From Agrypnia vestita (lineage: Eukaryota; Arthropoda; Insecta; Trichoptera; Phryganeidae): DNA of 64,000 bases. Shown here one piece after another: positions 34,232 through 45,390 of the stretch. Each line of letters opens with the position of its first letter. Within the stretch, counting starts at the first letter, position 1. The stretch covers positions 1 through 64,000 of the forward strand of contig JADDOH010010232.1 of the NCBI GenBank assembly GCA_016648135.1. The letters are read 5' to 3'. Under the pieces are notes generated by a model, which was not told the origin of the DNA, ran no database searches, and worked only from the letters and a program-made list of their open reading frames with translations. The position numbers and the translations under genes were made by a program.

Positions 34232-34425
34232 ATAGCCCAGTGGGCATGACTCTGGCTTCTCACACCGGGGGGTTCTGAGTTCGATTACCGGTGAGGTCAC
34301 AATTAATCTATGTGATTTATTCGAGCCTGGGTGTTTTGCGCTATTTTTCGCTTCTACAATTGGGTCTCTCGGCCTGTTAAGCGTAAAATAAAAAATTAAA
34401 TATAAATAAAAATTAAATATTTTTA
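34232..34425 (+). repeat. tRNA-derived SINE
   Basis: The head reads TAGCCCAGTGGGCATGACTC (A box) with GAGTTCGATTACCGG (B box) about 35 bases later, then a body TTTATTCGAGCCTGGGTGTT and an A-rich AAATATAAATAAAA tail. This is the standard head, body and tail order of a tRNA-derived SINE read from an internal RNA polymerase III promoter. Confidence 0.75.
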
Positions 34426-34851
34426 ATAGTTTTTTTATGATATTTTTTATCCTTAATCATAAACTTGACTGTACTTAATAGATTCATATATTGTTTATTC
34501 TAGATTCTATGTAGAGTTTGTAAAAAAATATATTGTAGATAGATGCGTAATAGTTGGTTCACGAAATCAAAATTTCTCTTCTACAAAACCAATTTATTAA
34601 ATGAATAAACGTCGGGAAGTGAAATGAAATTCAAACATATTAAATGCAGATTTGACATTTTATACAAGCGATAGCGTATTAATGTTCTCAAATTGAAAAG
34701 CCACAATTAATTTTCGCGGTAGTGGAAAAACACCAGTAATTTCGCTACTTTTCTTTTAAAATTTTGTGGTCTTATCGAAATTGTCGTTTTTTGTCGTTCG
34801 ACTGGATGGTTCGGCATCAAGGTGGATTATTTCCACCCTGATGTCCTAGAA

Positions 34852-35012
34852 TCATACGCGGTTCTGCTGGCCGGCCGGGCTGGGGGCGCGCGCCCTTGGG
34901 GCGGCGGGGAGCAGGCTGGGCCGGAAGCTGCTCTGCGAAGTGTTCCTGCGCACGCTGACGTAGGTGGATCCGGTGTTCATCCGGAAGAGCAGTTGGTCAG
35001 TTGTCTCTAGAC
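34852..35012 (-). CDS. Probable host-gene terminal coding exon (unidentified protein)
   Basis: On the minus strand a pyrimidine-rich stretch ending TTGTTTTTTTTAG (AG at 35014-35013) is followed by an open frame with two bases completing a split codon, then 52 sense codons and a TGA at 34854-34852. It starts LETTDQLLFRMNTGSTYVSV and ends PSPAGQQNRV. Third codon positions are very largely G or C (CTG, CTC, TTC, CGG, ACC, GTC, AGC), while the flanking DNA is strongly AT-rich; that contrast is typical of a conserved host exon in an AT-rich genome. The tail is rich in S, R, P and A, as disordered C-termini often are. I do not recognise the protein. The upstream exons would lie at higher coordinates, beyond 35012, possibly outside the window. 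The overlapping plus-strand frame (34822-35010) is the antisense shadow. Confidence 0.6.
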
Positions 35013-35174
35013 CTAAAAAAAACAATGTTAAATTAATGTAATTCTGTTTAGACCCATCGACAAATTTTTATTTTCAACATTTGTATACATATTTATAACG
35101 GTAGATTCAGCACGGATTTGCGCGATGGAATCCGAAACGAAAAAATTTAAATCAATTTAATTTTTATTTATAAA

Positions 35175-35345
35175 CTAGCCGTTTAACTGTGAAAAATCAA
35201 GGGAAATAATAATAGTTAATAACGACTTTTGCATGACTGCGCAACGTAAGCCACGCGCTGATGTATGCGTGTCACGCACGAATCATCTAAAGATGTCGTT
35301 CCAGCAAGTTACAGACAGATAACGAAATTATTAGAAGTCATTCTC
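35175..35345 (-). mobile_element. Helitron-type 3' end, second family, copy 2
   Basis: CTAG at 35175-35178 on the plus strand gives ...ACGGCTAG|T on the minus strand. The interior, with AATAATAGTTAATAACGACT and GCATGACTGCGCAACGTAAG, matches 31561-31715. It begins only about 160 bases upstream of the proposed host exon's splice acceptor. Confidence 0.45.
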
Positions 35346-35397
35346 ACTAATATCGCATTAAAAAATATTACAAACATATATAATTTTTATACTGCTA

Positions 35398-35668
35398 AGC
35401 AAGGACAGCAATATCCATAAAAGTTTGAATGGAGTCATCGAGGATTACTAATTAAAAAATGTACCGAATTCGAGATTTTGTTGGAAATAAAAAATAGCCT
35501 ATAAATTTATAGGAAACATGATTTTGGAAAGGATAGATATACAAAAGCTTGAATTCAGTACGTTTTAAATTAGTTATCCGTGAGTGCATTTAAAACATTG
35601 CACGGTGAGGGCATTTAAAATATTTTTTAATTTTTTGGATATTGCTTGCCTTAGCTTTTATATCCCTC
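35398..35668. mobile_element. MITE with GTCATCGAGGATTACT ends, copy 2
   Basis: GGACAGCAATATCC near 35401 and GGATATTGCTTGCC near 35637 are inverted. Inside them GTCATCGAGGATTACTAATT (35434) matches the family at 23058. The right inner end has diverged (AGTTATCCGTGAGTGCATTT). Confidence 0.55.
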
Positions 35669-35995
35669 AACTATGCATGTTTTAATCGTTTCTGTTCCTC
35701 CAGAATCTATTGTCTGGCACTTGGCACTGAAAAAAGATCTGTAGCAATGGCGTCTCTCGTTTACACAAAGTCCCCGATTTCTGAAGCCTTCACGTATGTA
35801 TATTTCCCTACACACTACTGCTTTCTAGGTGCTTTAAATTTGTTCTAAAACGTTGAAATTTTTAGGGAATCCCCGATTATGTGCAGTCGTTTAAGCATTT
35901 TTTCACAATATTTATAATGATCTATGTAACAAAACCTAATGTTTTGGTTTTGTATAAAAGTTGGTATGAACTAACTTAACATAACTCATAATAAA

Positions 35996-36196
35996 AGTTT
36001 TCATTATAAATTCTTTATACACAAGAAGAAAACCTGTATGCAGAATTTTTTATTTGATGTAATTAAAACTCACTCAAACTTTTTCTGTTTTTTTTTTAAG
36101 TTTTCATTATAAATTCTTATTGCGCAAGAAAAAAACCTGTCTGCAGAATTTTTCATTTGATGTAATTCAAACTCATTCAAACTTCTTCTCTGATAG
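35996..36196. repeat. ~103-bp tandem duplication
   Basis: AGTTTTCATTATAAATTCTT begins units at 35996 and 36099. Both contain AAAACCTGT, TGCAGAATTTTT and TTTGATGTAATT. The copies differ by several substitutions. Confidence 0.8.
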
Positions 36197-37795
36197 GGTG
36201 GATGTTTCTAAGACGACGTCATTCATGTGTGATTATTCAGGAACCTAGCCTTTCGAGGCCTTTCTTAGTATCTTGAGAAAAAAAAATATCGTTTGAAAAT
36301 AATTCCAGATTTGGTGTAAAGTAATTCTCTTTTTGCTTGTAAATTTGCGAAAAAATATATAGAAAAAAATTTAAAACGCCAAAAGATTTAAAAGTACAAA
36401 TCATAATTTTTAAATAGAATAGAGCCACTCCTTGTGAAGCAGCAGTGGATACTGTGAAAACCGAATAAAAGCAAATTTAATTTTGAAATGCATCACTTCG
36501 GAACGTTTATTTTTAGCATACTCTATAGCAGTACTCATGCTCTAACGATTGCGATATTTACATGTAAAATCTACCAAAGCATCGCAGAGCAGCATACGAA
36601 AATATAAAAAAAGGCAAAAAAAACTCCAAAACGAACGCCATTCCGTGGACTCGCAATTTGGAACAAAAAATTGCTGTAGACCTGACGCGAACTATCGCGC
36701 GCTATGTGTAGGAAATTGTCACACCTCGCTATGATTTTTTTAAGCGAATTATTATTTCGATTTTGGGTAGATATCAAAAAAACTGGAGGGGTTACAAAAA
36801 ATAAAAATAAATGGGGAATAGATAGCGCTTCTATTATTCGAACGTGAAACTCAATTTTTGAATTTCATTCAAACTATGCATCCAGTTGCAGAAACATCGC
36901 GCTCGGTAAAAAAAAGATTTTATATTGTCACGCCGTGAGAAAGAGACGGATGCAATATTCCAACATACACAAGACAAAGGGTCAAATTTTGCACCTTTTG
37001 CACGATTCATATTTTCGATTTTTTCTTAAACACCATGTTTAATTGCAAATAAAAAAGAGTCTAAAAATGAAAATAAAATTTTGAGAAGGGCCCAGAGAAA
37101 GGGGGGTAGGGGAAACTCCCGAAAATATAATAAATATCAGGTTTCACAGAGGGTTTCGAGAAAGTTTTCATTTTCAGGATCGGACGAAAACTCGCTAAGT
37201 TTCTAACGTTTCAAAGTGGTGTTTCGGATTTAAATGAAAAAAGCTGAAATTCGATTAAATTCTGAGAAGAGATGTCCCGCGATGAACGTATTTCCCAAAG
37301 ACGTCGGCGGGCTGCGTCCATTTGGGGAACTTGAAATTTTTGGAATTTTCGCGAAAACAACCAAAATGACCGTGCATACCGACCGTGTTGTCAAAATGCA
37401 TTGTCATCGTGTTGACACCGAGTCAACGTGCAAAATTTCAGTTCGATTGTATGACGGGAAGTGTGTTAATTTTCACTTCCAAGACATTTCCACAAAGACG
37501 TACGTACGTACGGCGGCGAACCTAATATGTATAAAGAATTTAAAAATGATCAGAATATGTTGAAAACAGGACCAAGTCCAAAACTTTCACCATTATTTTT
37601 GATCAGAATTTTGTATGTGACATAGCCTAGTATTGATCTATGCGACTCACTTACTTAATTGTCTAGATAAACAATTTAAGAATAACATTTTATTTAAATA
37701 TATTTTTTATTTGAAAGTGTTATATTGAAATCATTTATTTTTGATTTATCAAATATGTAAGACAAGGTTAATGCCATGAACGGAAATAAAGAATC
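36197..37795. other. Stretch with a possible dispersed repeat, no confirmed gene
   Basis: The plus-strand frame at 37234-37563 (109 codons) reads through MKKAEIRLNSEKRCPAMNVF but resembles no family known to me. It ends in the simple sequence ACGTACGTACGTACGG near 37498, so I treat it as part of an unclassified repeat. The frames near 36549-36777 overlap on both strands and have no support. Confidence 0.4.
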
Positions 37796-37807
37796 TATCT
37801 TTATTAT

Positions 37808-37850
37808 ACTTTATTTGTAATGCGTTTCGCCTTACGAGGCCATTATAAGA
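37808..37850 (-). repeat. Penelope-type hairpin motif, minus strand
   Basis: The minus strand reads ATAATGGCCTCGTAAGGCGA then AACGC. A GCC/GGC stem lies between an ATGG box and GAAACGC, the same layout as the motifs near 22262 and 54400. No endonuclease fragment was found beside it. Confidence 0.4.
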
Positions 37851-38439
37851 CTTAAATTAAAATTAGATTTTTCATTAGAAATGATACTAGTATATGCGGA
37901 AAGATTTTTACTTTGAAGTTCACATTTAGTAAAGAACTCCGGAAGTAAACGAAAATAATGTCAAAATTATGAGAAGAAAATAAAAATAAATGTTTTCCAA
38001 CAGGTTTAATGTACTGTAATAACTTAACCTAACGAGCGTTATAAAAACACTTTGAATTCTTTTTTAATGTTCACCATTTCTACATTAATATTAGTGTGTG
38101 TTTTTAGTTCATATTTGTGTCTTTTTATTATGTCAATTTATTTTGTTAGAAAAATCACAAATATGATTTTTATGAAAACGATTTAATTAAAAAAATCACT
38201 TCGATTGTATGAAAAATAGTAATTTACTCATGCAATCCTAAATAATTAATAATAATAACAGATATATTAAAATAACAAATTCAGACGCATTTTTGATGCT
38301 ATTTTATTGTTGTTGTAGCCGGGCCTCGTGATTGAGGATCCTCTCTCCATTCCAACTCAGTTGTTGCTGCACCTCTCATGAGCTTTTCGATGAGAAAATA
38401 GCCTTATTCGAGGGGCACACTCTCTCTCGCATACTTCAC

Positions 38440-39543
38440 AAAGGAAGCAGTCAGATTGCGTTGGTCGGTCACGTTAACGCATGGTTGCGGCACGCTGCTC
38501 ATTTTTTACTCGTCTAGCCGCCGCAACACCATCAGCCCAAGAGCAAAATTTCCTCTAGTTCATACGATCTTGTGCCAGCTGCCCCCAATTCTCGGGTGCT
38601 CTATGTGGTTGGTTGGGTGGTTCAGCGATTCTCGAAGGCAGTCTTTATATATTTTCTTCTGTCCTCTTCTTTTTTTTTCACCCTGCCCACTTTCTCCCAT
38701 TATAAGACCCGCTTCGGAAGTCTGTGATCGCCCATGCGCAACACATGTCCCGTCCACCTCAATCTCGCTTCCACGATCATGTCCTCAATTGGGCGACATT
38801 TAAAGCGACGCAGAGCAGTAACGTTAGATATATGGTCGCTCCAGTGGACCTGTAGAATGCGGCGAAGGAATCGTTAGTGGAACATTTCCAGACTCTTAAC
38901 GTGTCTTCTGTAGGGTACCCAAGCCTCCATTCCACACAGTAGTATGGGAAGCACAATAGCTTTATAGACTGCTATCTTCTGCTATCTAGACAGTTCTTTA
39001 GCTCATCATCAAGTAAGGAATTGGATGTTAGGATGCTGCCTAGATAAGTAAAGTTGGGTATATTCTCCAATTGTACTCCCCCCACTCTGATATCCGGTAG
39101 ATCAATTGTCCCGTTATGTGCAGAGCATGTTAGTATTTGTTTTTTTTACGTTAACCTCTATGCCAAATATCTGGTACACCTGGGTATACACCTTGATGAT
39201 TTATTTGAGGTCTTCTTCTGAATGTGCAACCAAGACGCAGTCATCGGCCTTTTGCCTTTTGCAGCTCAGTGATGTATGAGTAAGAGACTTTACCTTTCGC
39301 ACGTAATCTATGCAGGTTGTGTAGTCCCCCGTCTATCCTGTAAAGCACTTCAATACCTCTGTATTGAAGATGCCATTGAGGGTAGGGATTATGGGAGAGA
39401 TAAGGTGGAGTGCCGCCAAAGGGGCCGGTTATTGCAATCTTGACATAGGAAAAGTCTATGGGAGTGAATGGATTTAGGAAAGGAAGCCCTCCTCCTTTAT
39501 CCGGGCTTAAGACCGGTACCGGCATTCGATTAGAGGCGTTCAT
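38440..39543 (-). pseudogene. Decayed LINE reverse transcriptase and C-terminus
   Basis: Minus-strand translation gives EVLYRIDGGLHNLHRLRAK (39350-39290). After a frameshift follow ADDCVLVAHSEEDL (catalytic ADD, near 39240-39200), EVNVKKTN, RFLRRILQVHWSDHISNVTA (about 38870-38810), IVEARLRWTGHVLRMGDHRL and KKIYKDCLRESLNH. These are the RT palm and the downstream helical region of a widespread invertebrate LINE whose ORF2 carries RYRIDGxLFNLRRL. The copy lacks its N-terminal endonuclease and has several stops and a frameshift just before the ADD motif. The plus-strand frame at 38456-38803 is antisense. Confidence 0.7.
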
Positions 39544-40910
39544 CTAGCCGTGTTGGTTGCTCTTTCAACAATCTTACTATATTTTACGATAATGTAATAC
39601 AAACTTCTACAATTTTAAACTTACTCGAATGGTGGCAAAGGTCTGCTTTTGTTTTCAAATACAAAAAAAAAATCAATTAAATTGTTAGAAATTTATAAAA
39701 TTCACGTACTCATGCCTGCAAATATGAAAATTGAAAATATTTAAGGAAAATTGTGAAATTTATGTCAAAAAGCCAATATATTTCTATTCAAAAGGGAAAC
39801 ATGAAAAAATATTTTTGCAAAATAAATGATTTTTAATTTTCGGGCAATTTTTTTTTTGTCTCACTCTACGAATAAAATATGGGTGCTTATGATACTATAT
39901 ATAGATATAGATTACAGAATTTTATTGTTGATGAGAGGAAAGCGTTCGGAGAGTGAGACGAAATATCTTTGGGCATAAATTTATTTTTTAGTTTTAAGTA
40001 CATTAAAATATAAACTTTGTTTAAAAAAAAATCATTCAGTAATATATTATATTTTTAATAATATGTGTCTTTGCGCCATGTTTTGGTGTGCTCATTAACT
40101 AATTTTCCATTTAAAACTTAAATTAATTAATTATGATAGATTCATTGATTAATTAGTAAATTTGACAATTAATTCATATATTGTCATCAATAAAATTTCA
40201 ATTCAATTGGGTTTTGAAAAATGGGTGGAATATCGATTATAAGATTCAATCCAGACAAACAAATGAAGCTTACTTAAGTGTGTTACAAGTCATTTTAATT
40301 ATAAAAGTTTACATTAAAAATGATTTCTTGTTAATTTGAATTAGTAAATGAGATAATCAAACTTTAATCACTTGTCATTATGGCAACGATTAATCAAACA
40401 ATGATCAGAGTAACGAATAATGATTAATAAAACCGAGAACAAAGCTCTGAACGAAATGCAAAAGATTTTAATTACTTAATATTGGGGAAGTAATTGAAAG
40501 AAGTCTTTTGTTGAATATGTAAATACGTTGTATCCAAGTTCAATATAAAGTTTTAAATTTAAAATCTATAAATATTTTATTTTTTAGATGTTTTGATTAT
40601 TTATTGGGTTTTACTCGATGAACGTTGGCTACAAAATTCATTTAAGATTTAAATAAAAAATATAATTATATAAATTATAAGTATATAAATATAAACGTTA
40701 AAAATAACCACGTATATTTTCCGAAGATAACAAAAAATTGCATAGTCGAAAATATGCATTTAACAAAAATCTACTAGTATTTGAGTATTCAATATAGAAG
40801 GCGTCTTGTATCTAATAGCAAAAACCTCAGGGTAATCGTTAACATTAAATTTTGTGTAGGATGTCAATAGTAACGGAGATAATACTGCTGATGTTATGTT
40901 TTTTATAAAC
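39544..40910. other. AT-rich stretch, no gene recognised
   Basis: No supported frame or repeat. AT content is high throughout. Confidence 0.4.
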
Positions 40911-42387
40911 TAGCCACTCTAAGATTGACTGCCCGGCACTGCTGCAGCGCATCTCCCTGAGAGAACCCGGAAGATCCACTAGATCGGTCGAGACCTTCAG
41001 CCTTTAAAATTATAATATCAACTTCCGGCAAAACTCTTTTATATATCTATCTTGCAGCTAAGCACTAAGCATCTAAATTGTTCCACCCTATATCCGGCGA
41101 TATGGTTCTCTTTAAAACTCTTGGATATTCACCTCAGTGATAAACCTTTCTTCTCTTTTTACTCCCTTTATATTAACTCGTGGCGTCTGCTTGCTTGCCG
41201 TCAACAAAAATTTTGGATCGATTTTTGACCCTTTTCCCGTGATCCAATCAAGCTGAAACTTGGCAAGTAGACTTGGCAAATAGACGATCAAGAAGATCTA
41301 TTAAATTTTCGTTAAAAAAAAAATTTTTTTGTATAATTTCGGATTTTTAGAAATTTTATTAGTTTTTACAAATTGGAATCATTAGAAAAGTTTGATTACG
41401 GCGGCCCAATAACGTCGCGGAATATTTTCTAAATTTGAATTACTCCGTCGGTATGCATAATAGGTACTTCACTACGAATGTCGAAAATCTAAATTGCCTG
41501 ACAAATGTTTTTAGAAATTAATCTTCAAAGCATGAAGTGTCTTAACAAAGCTCAAAACATCTGACATTTTAGAAATATATTAAATTACTGTAAGTTTACT
41601 TTTATGTTATATTATTTAATTCGTCTTTAATTGTTGTTATATTTTACAGAAAATTGAGTATAATAATAACTTGGTTTTTATGGGTTACATTTTTACTTCC
41701 TTTCTTTTAACTCGTGGCGTCTGCTTTCTTGTTTTTTTGACGATAAAACTTTGGTTCGATTTTTAACCCTTTCCCCGTGATCCAATCGAGCTGAAACTTT
41801 GCAAGTTGACTCGTGGCGACGATCAAAAAGATCCATCAAATTTTAGTTAAAAAATAATAATAATTATTATATAATTTTGGATTTTTAGAAATTTTAATGT
41901 TTTTTTTCAAATTGGAATCATTATAAAAGTTTGATTACTACCAACGTGACGTGCCGGCGGCCCGATAACGTCACGGAATATTTTAAATTTGAATTACTCC
42001 GTCGGCAGGTATAATAGGTACTTCACTACGAATTTCGAAAATTTATTACAATTAGTTTACAGATGACAGCACCCTTCGGTTTTTCTGAAAGAAATCAAAT
42101 AATAAAGAGATATTTTTAGAGATTTCTGACATAGATATTTGTCTAGACATGTTTCATTTTCAGTCAATCAATTATTTAATTACATGATGCTAAACTTAAT
42201 TTAGAATGGAAGTAAAATAAAGACTTGGTTTATATGAGTTAGTTTCTTTTACTAAGTATATTGGTCCTTTTCTCCCCATTCCTGATTTCCCCTCTACCTT
42301 TAATTTTTTGACTTTCATGTTCTGTTGTTAACTTAAAGCTTTTAATTTTTTTGTATAAGTTAAGTTATTGTTGCTACATGTTGACTC

Positions 42388-42400
<13 letters not shown>
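40911..42400 (+). repeat. Third copy of the 30700-31335 module, split by an inserted tandem pair
   Basis: 40915-41165 repeats the start of the module (TAAGATTGACTGCCCGGCAC, CTGCAGCGCATCTCCCTGAG). 42240-42390 repeats its end (CCCCATTCCTGATTTCCCCT, AAGTTATTGTTGCTACATG). Between them lie two ~531-bp direct repeats. It ends in (AT)n at 42392-42418. The frame at 42368-42583 reads this AT run and is not a gene. Confidence 0.65.
41170..42236 (+). repeat. Two ~531-bp direct repeats (CTCGTGGCGTCTGCTT family)
   Basis: CTCGTGGCGTCTGCTT starts units at about 41177 and 41708. Each continues with GATCCAATC-AGCTGAAACTT, CGATCAA-AAGATC, ATAATAGGTACTTCACTACG and a final ACTTGGTTT stretch. A third, inverted copy lies at 60720-60985. 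No coding capacity; class unknown. Confidence 0.8.
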
Positions 42401-42421
<21 letters not shown>

Positions 42422-42639
42422 TCATTAATAAGTTATGTATCGTGGTCTTTTTTCATGATATTATTTAATGAAACTTGGCTTTGTTATGTCAGTGAAATAA
42501 ATGTAATTCTTCATTGCTTCATTGCAAGAAATATGATATTTGTAGGTATGTCCTTTATACTGCAGGTATATTATTATTCTTAGACACCAAAAGCTCCCCG
42601 TGCCAAAATCCTCCGAATATATATATTTATTTTATCCTA

Positions 42640-43285
42640 AATGTGACATAATTTAATAATTCTGGTATGATGTTTTCACGTGTCATGGCTGCAGGAAGAA
42701 TGAATGAAAACGCTGGAAATTAATAAGCGATTAATTAATAACTGATTATTTAACTATAAAACGTACAAAGTCACTTTACATTATTTAACTTAACGATATT
42801 TTTTAAATAACGCTATTTCTCAATACATCACTCGTAAATAAACACTTTATTATCGCTGCAACACTTTATTTAACATTCACTAGAACATTCCATCCAGTTT
42901 CCGCCCGTAGCAATTGCTCCGGTATATTTCTCCTTTTCATGTATTCTTCTCTCATTTATCGCTCCAAATGACCACCCCGGCCGTCACGACTTGCAGCCGA
43001 CTTTGCAGTATTTTTGCCGGTCAAACGCGACTGCAATACTCTCCCGCCGCAGCGAGCGCTCCTATTTATATCTGAAAATGCTGATATCGAACCACTTAGA
43101 CCTTTTTATTGTTAAGAAGGACATCCCCGTGGCTTCTAGGCTTTTATAGATTTTTCTCGAATGTTTCAGATGTCTCCCAAAGATCGTAGATCATCCTAGG
43201 TCATTCTCGATTTTTCGATAGTATTGTGACAAGTGACAAGAATATGTTATTCTTTTTAGCATCTTGTTACAATATTTTATCTTCT
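42640..43285 (-). promoter_or_regulatory. Promoter-like block, possibly a solo LTR (minus strand)
   Basis: The minus strand carries TATAAATAGG at 43070-43061 in a GC-richer patch, a possible initiator ATTGCAGTCG about 35 bases downstream, and AATAAAGTG signals about 200 bases further on (near 42855 and 42840). TATA, start and poly(A) signal in this order within ~600 bases is the plan of an LTR. The outer limits are uncertain: TGTAACAAGATGC near 43270 and TGTCACA near 42648 are candidate ends, but no target duplication was found and no viral or retrotransposon coding region adjoins. Confidence 0.35.
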
Positions 43286-45125
43286 TCACACGTTGTAATA
43301 TTCATAAAACCGTTCTAATATTTAACATAGCCTCTCAAAATTGAACAAACCCAATTAATAGTAAATTGATAATATAATTATTACTATCTATTATGTTTTA
43401 ATTTAAAGGAATATTAATACTTTCATTATAAAGGACACAGTTAATTTTATTAAATCATTCATTTAAAATTTTACGAAAATTATCTTTTTCATTCACTGGG
43501 TTAATTTTGCATGATGGAGTGAACGATAAAAAAAAGTTTTTAGGAATATTCATTTTATTTGATAATAAAATTGTTCTGTTTCGCTTTCTCGAACTACTAG
43601 TATTTCCGTAGTTTATTTATTTAAAATTTCAAATTAACTTTTTAATGTATAACTTGGTGTGATAGTGATAGAATCAACTAAATTATACAAAAAATAATAT
43701 TTTGAGAAAGGTTATAAGTGAAAATAATTAAATTAACTTAACCAATCAATTATTTTGCTGCTGGTTTGATTTAATTTTAGTTGATGTTTCGATTCACTTT
43801 TTATTTTCCATCATTGTGACAATCCATGGACATCGAAAATATTCGTGAAATATTTTTTAGTGTAATAGGTACAAAATCTTTCGAAATATATTTTTGTTAA
43901 ATATTCCAACCACGTTTATTGAGTGCAGCTATTTTTAAATTTGCTGATACTTTATTAAGCTTTTCTCTTTTAATATTTCCGTATTAACGAGATATTATTC
44001 GATTGTATTAAAGAGGTATGAAAGATGCTATAATTCATGTTATCTCGGTACGCATGAAGTTGTTGAATTAGATTAAATCACAATATCCAAGTTTGTTTCA
44101 TGTTGCTTAGATCCATGAAATAAGATTTCATAATAGCGCCATTTATGTCTCGAAAACTTGTGTAAATCGGTGGTAATTTCATCAGGATAATACTAACCTT
44201 ATCTTCATCACACCTATTTAATATCCGGCAGAATCTTCGATGATTCACTCCAAATTTTCAGCTAAATATTGAAAATATTCCTCATCTGCAAAACGTTTAC
44301 AAATCAGAGAAAAAATCCGGTCCTTATCTTTTCATTAGATACATCTATTTCACATCTTTAATTAATGTTGAAGTTTTGCATTAATTCTGCTAAAAAATAT
44401 TAGGCATTTGCAAAAAAATGTTAGAAAGTTTTCTACGAGATAAGTTTACTTGATTTGAACAAGTCTTCTTGTGCAGTTTTGTATGTTTATGAATTTATAC
44501 TTTATTTTATGTAAATGATGACAGGAAATAAAAATACAGAATTAAAACAGTTCAAAAAATATGAATTAAAGAAAATCAAGTATTTTTTGTATTCTTTGGG
44601 TATTAACTATGTTACAATTTTTAAACATTTTGTGTGGAATTTTTTTAAGCAACGCTTGTAAATGAGAAGGACATGTTTTATATTTGTAGCGAATTTGTAT
44701 AAAAATAAGTAAAAATTGTATAATATGTAAATTTAAAAAACTAAATGAAAATAAAATATTTTGTTATGACTTTATCTAAAATGTAACAGGAATTTTTATA
44801 CGAGCTCAATATTGTTTAAATCATATCTCTATTACATACTATAAAATGAGTGTACGTATTCATTTTTTTTTCTTAAAAGAAGAGAGAAATCAATAAATTC
44901 TTATCCATTTACGAGATGAATCACATTTAATCATAATTTTTAAATCCTTTCCACCATTACAAGCGTAGAATGAAAATTTGCAATGAGGTTCTCGGAAATA
45001 TTTCGCAAGACTGAACAAAAATAGAGTTACGGAAATTCAAAACTATTCTTCAACGAATTTTAAATGAATATCATGTTTGAATATTTTCGGTGTTAATTAA
45101 ATTTAAAAAAATAATTATGAGATTT
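43286..45125. other. AT-rich stretch, no gene recognised
   Basis: No frame reaches 60 codons with recognisable content and no repeat was noticed. Confidence 0.4.
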
Positions 45126-45127
45126 TC

Positions 45128-45390
45128 ACAATAACATCTCTGCCATGGCTGGTCCCAAGCCCGGATGAGAAAGGAGGAGGGTTACTAGAATAAGGTAGCC
45201 ACCTGCCTGGGGTAAAACAATTTTACGCTCACTGTACAGAAAACTCAGCCTCGGAACACGAACGGATCTAGAATAAGACCTCGGCATGTATAAGCAATAA
45301 ATAATTTCGTAAAATAAATTCAACATGGATTGTATGCTGGAACATTATATCTTGGAATAAGAGAGACCAGGAAATCATATCGGAACTTGA
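45128..45390 (+). pseudogene. LINE 5'-region fragment
   Basis: The plus strand contains ATGGCTGGTCCCAAGCCCGG, AGCCACCTGCCTGGGG and a stretch translating to LTVQKTQPRNTNGSRI. This segment precedes the endonuclease start in a common invertebrate LINE family. A decayed TWIVCWNIISWNKR, comparable to the TWNVRTLY endonuclease start, follows at about 45323. It is cut off at 45390 by the minus-strand LINE tail. The minus-strand frame at 45126-45326 is a shadow. Confidence 0.5.

Noticed and set aside
34822..35010. 62-codon plus-strand frame rich in Gly and Ala
   Set aside because: The minus strand gives a better explanation: splice acceptor, correct phase and codon bias.
37234..37563. 109-codon plus-strand frame as a host gene
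   Set aside because: It has no recognisable domain and ends in ACGT simple sequence. It reads as part of a dispersed repeat.
42570..42620. Primer-binding site (TGGCACGGGGAGC on the minus strand) for the putative LTR
   Set aside because: It does not directly follow a CA-terminated LTR end and I could not match it to a tRNA end. No internal coding region follows.
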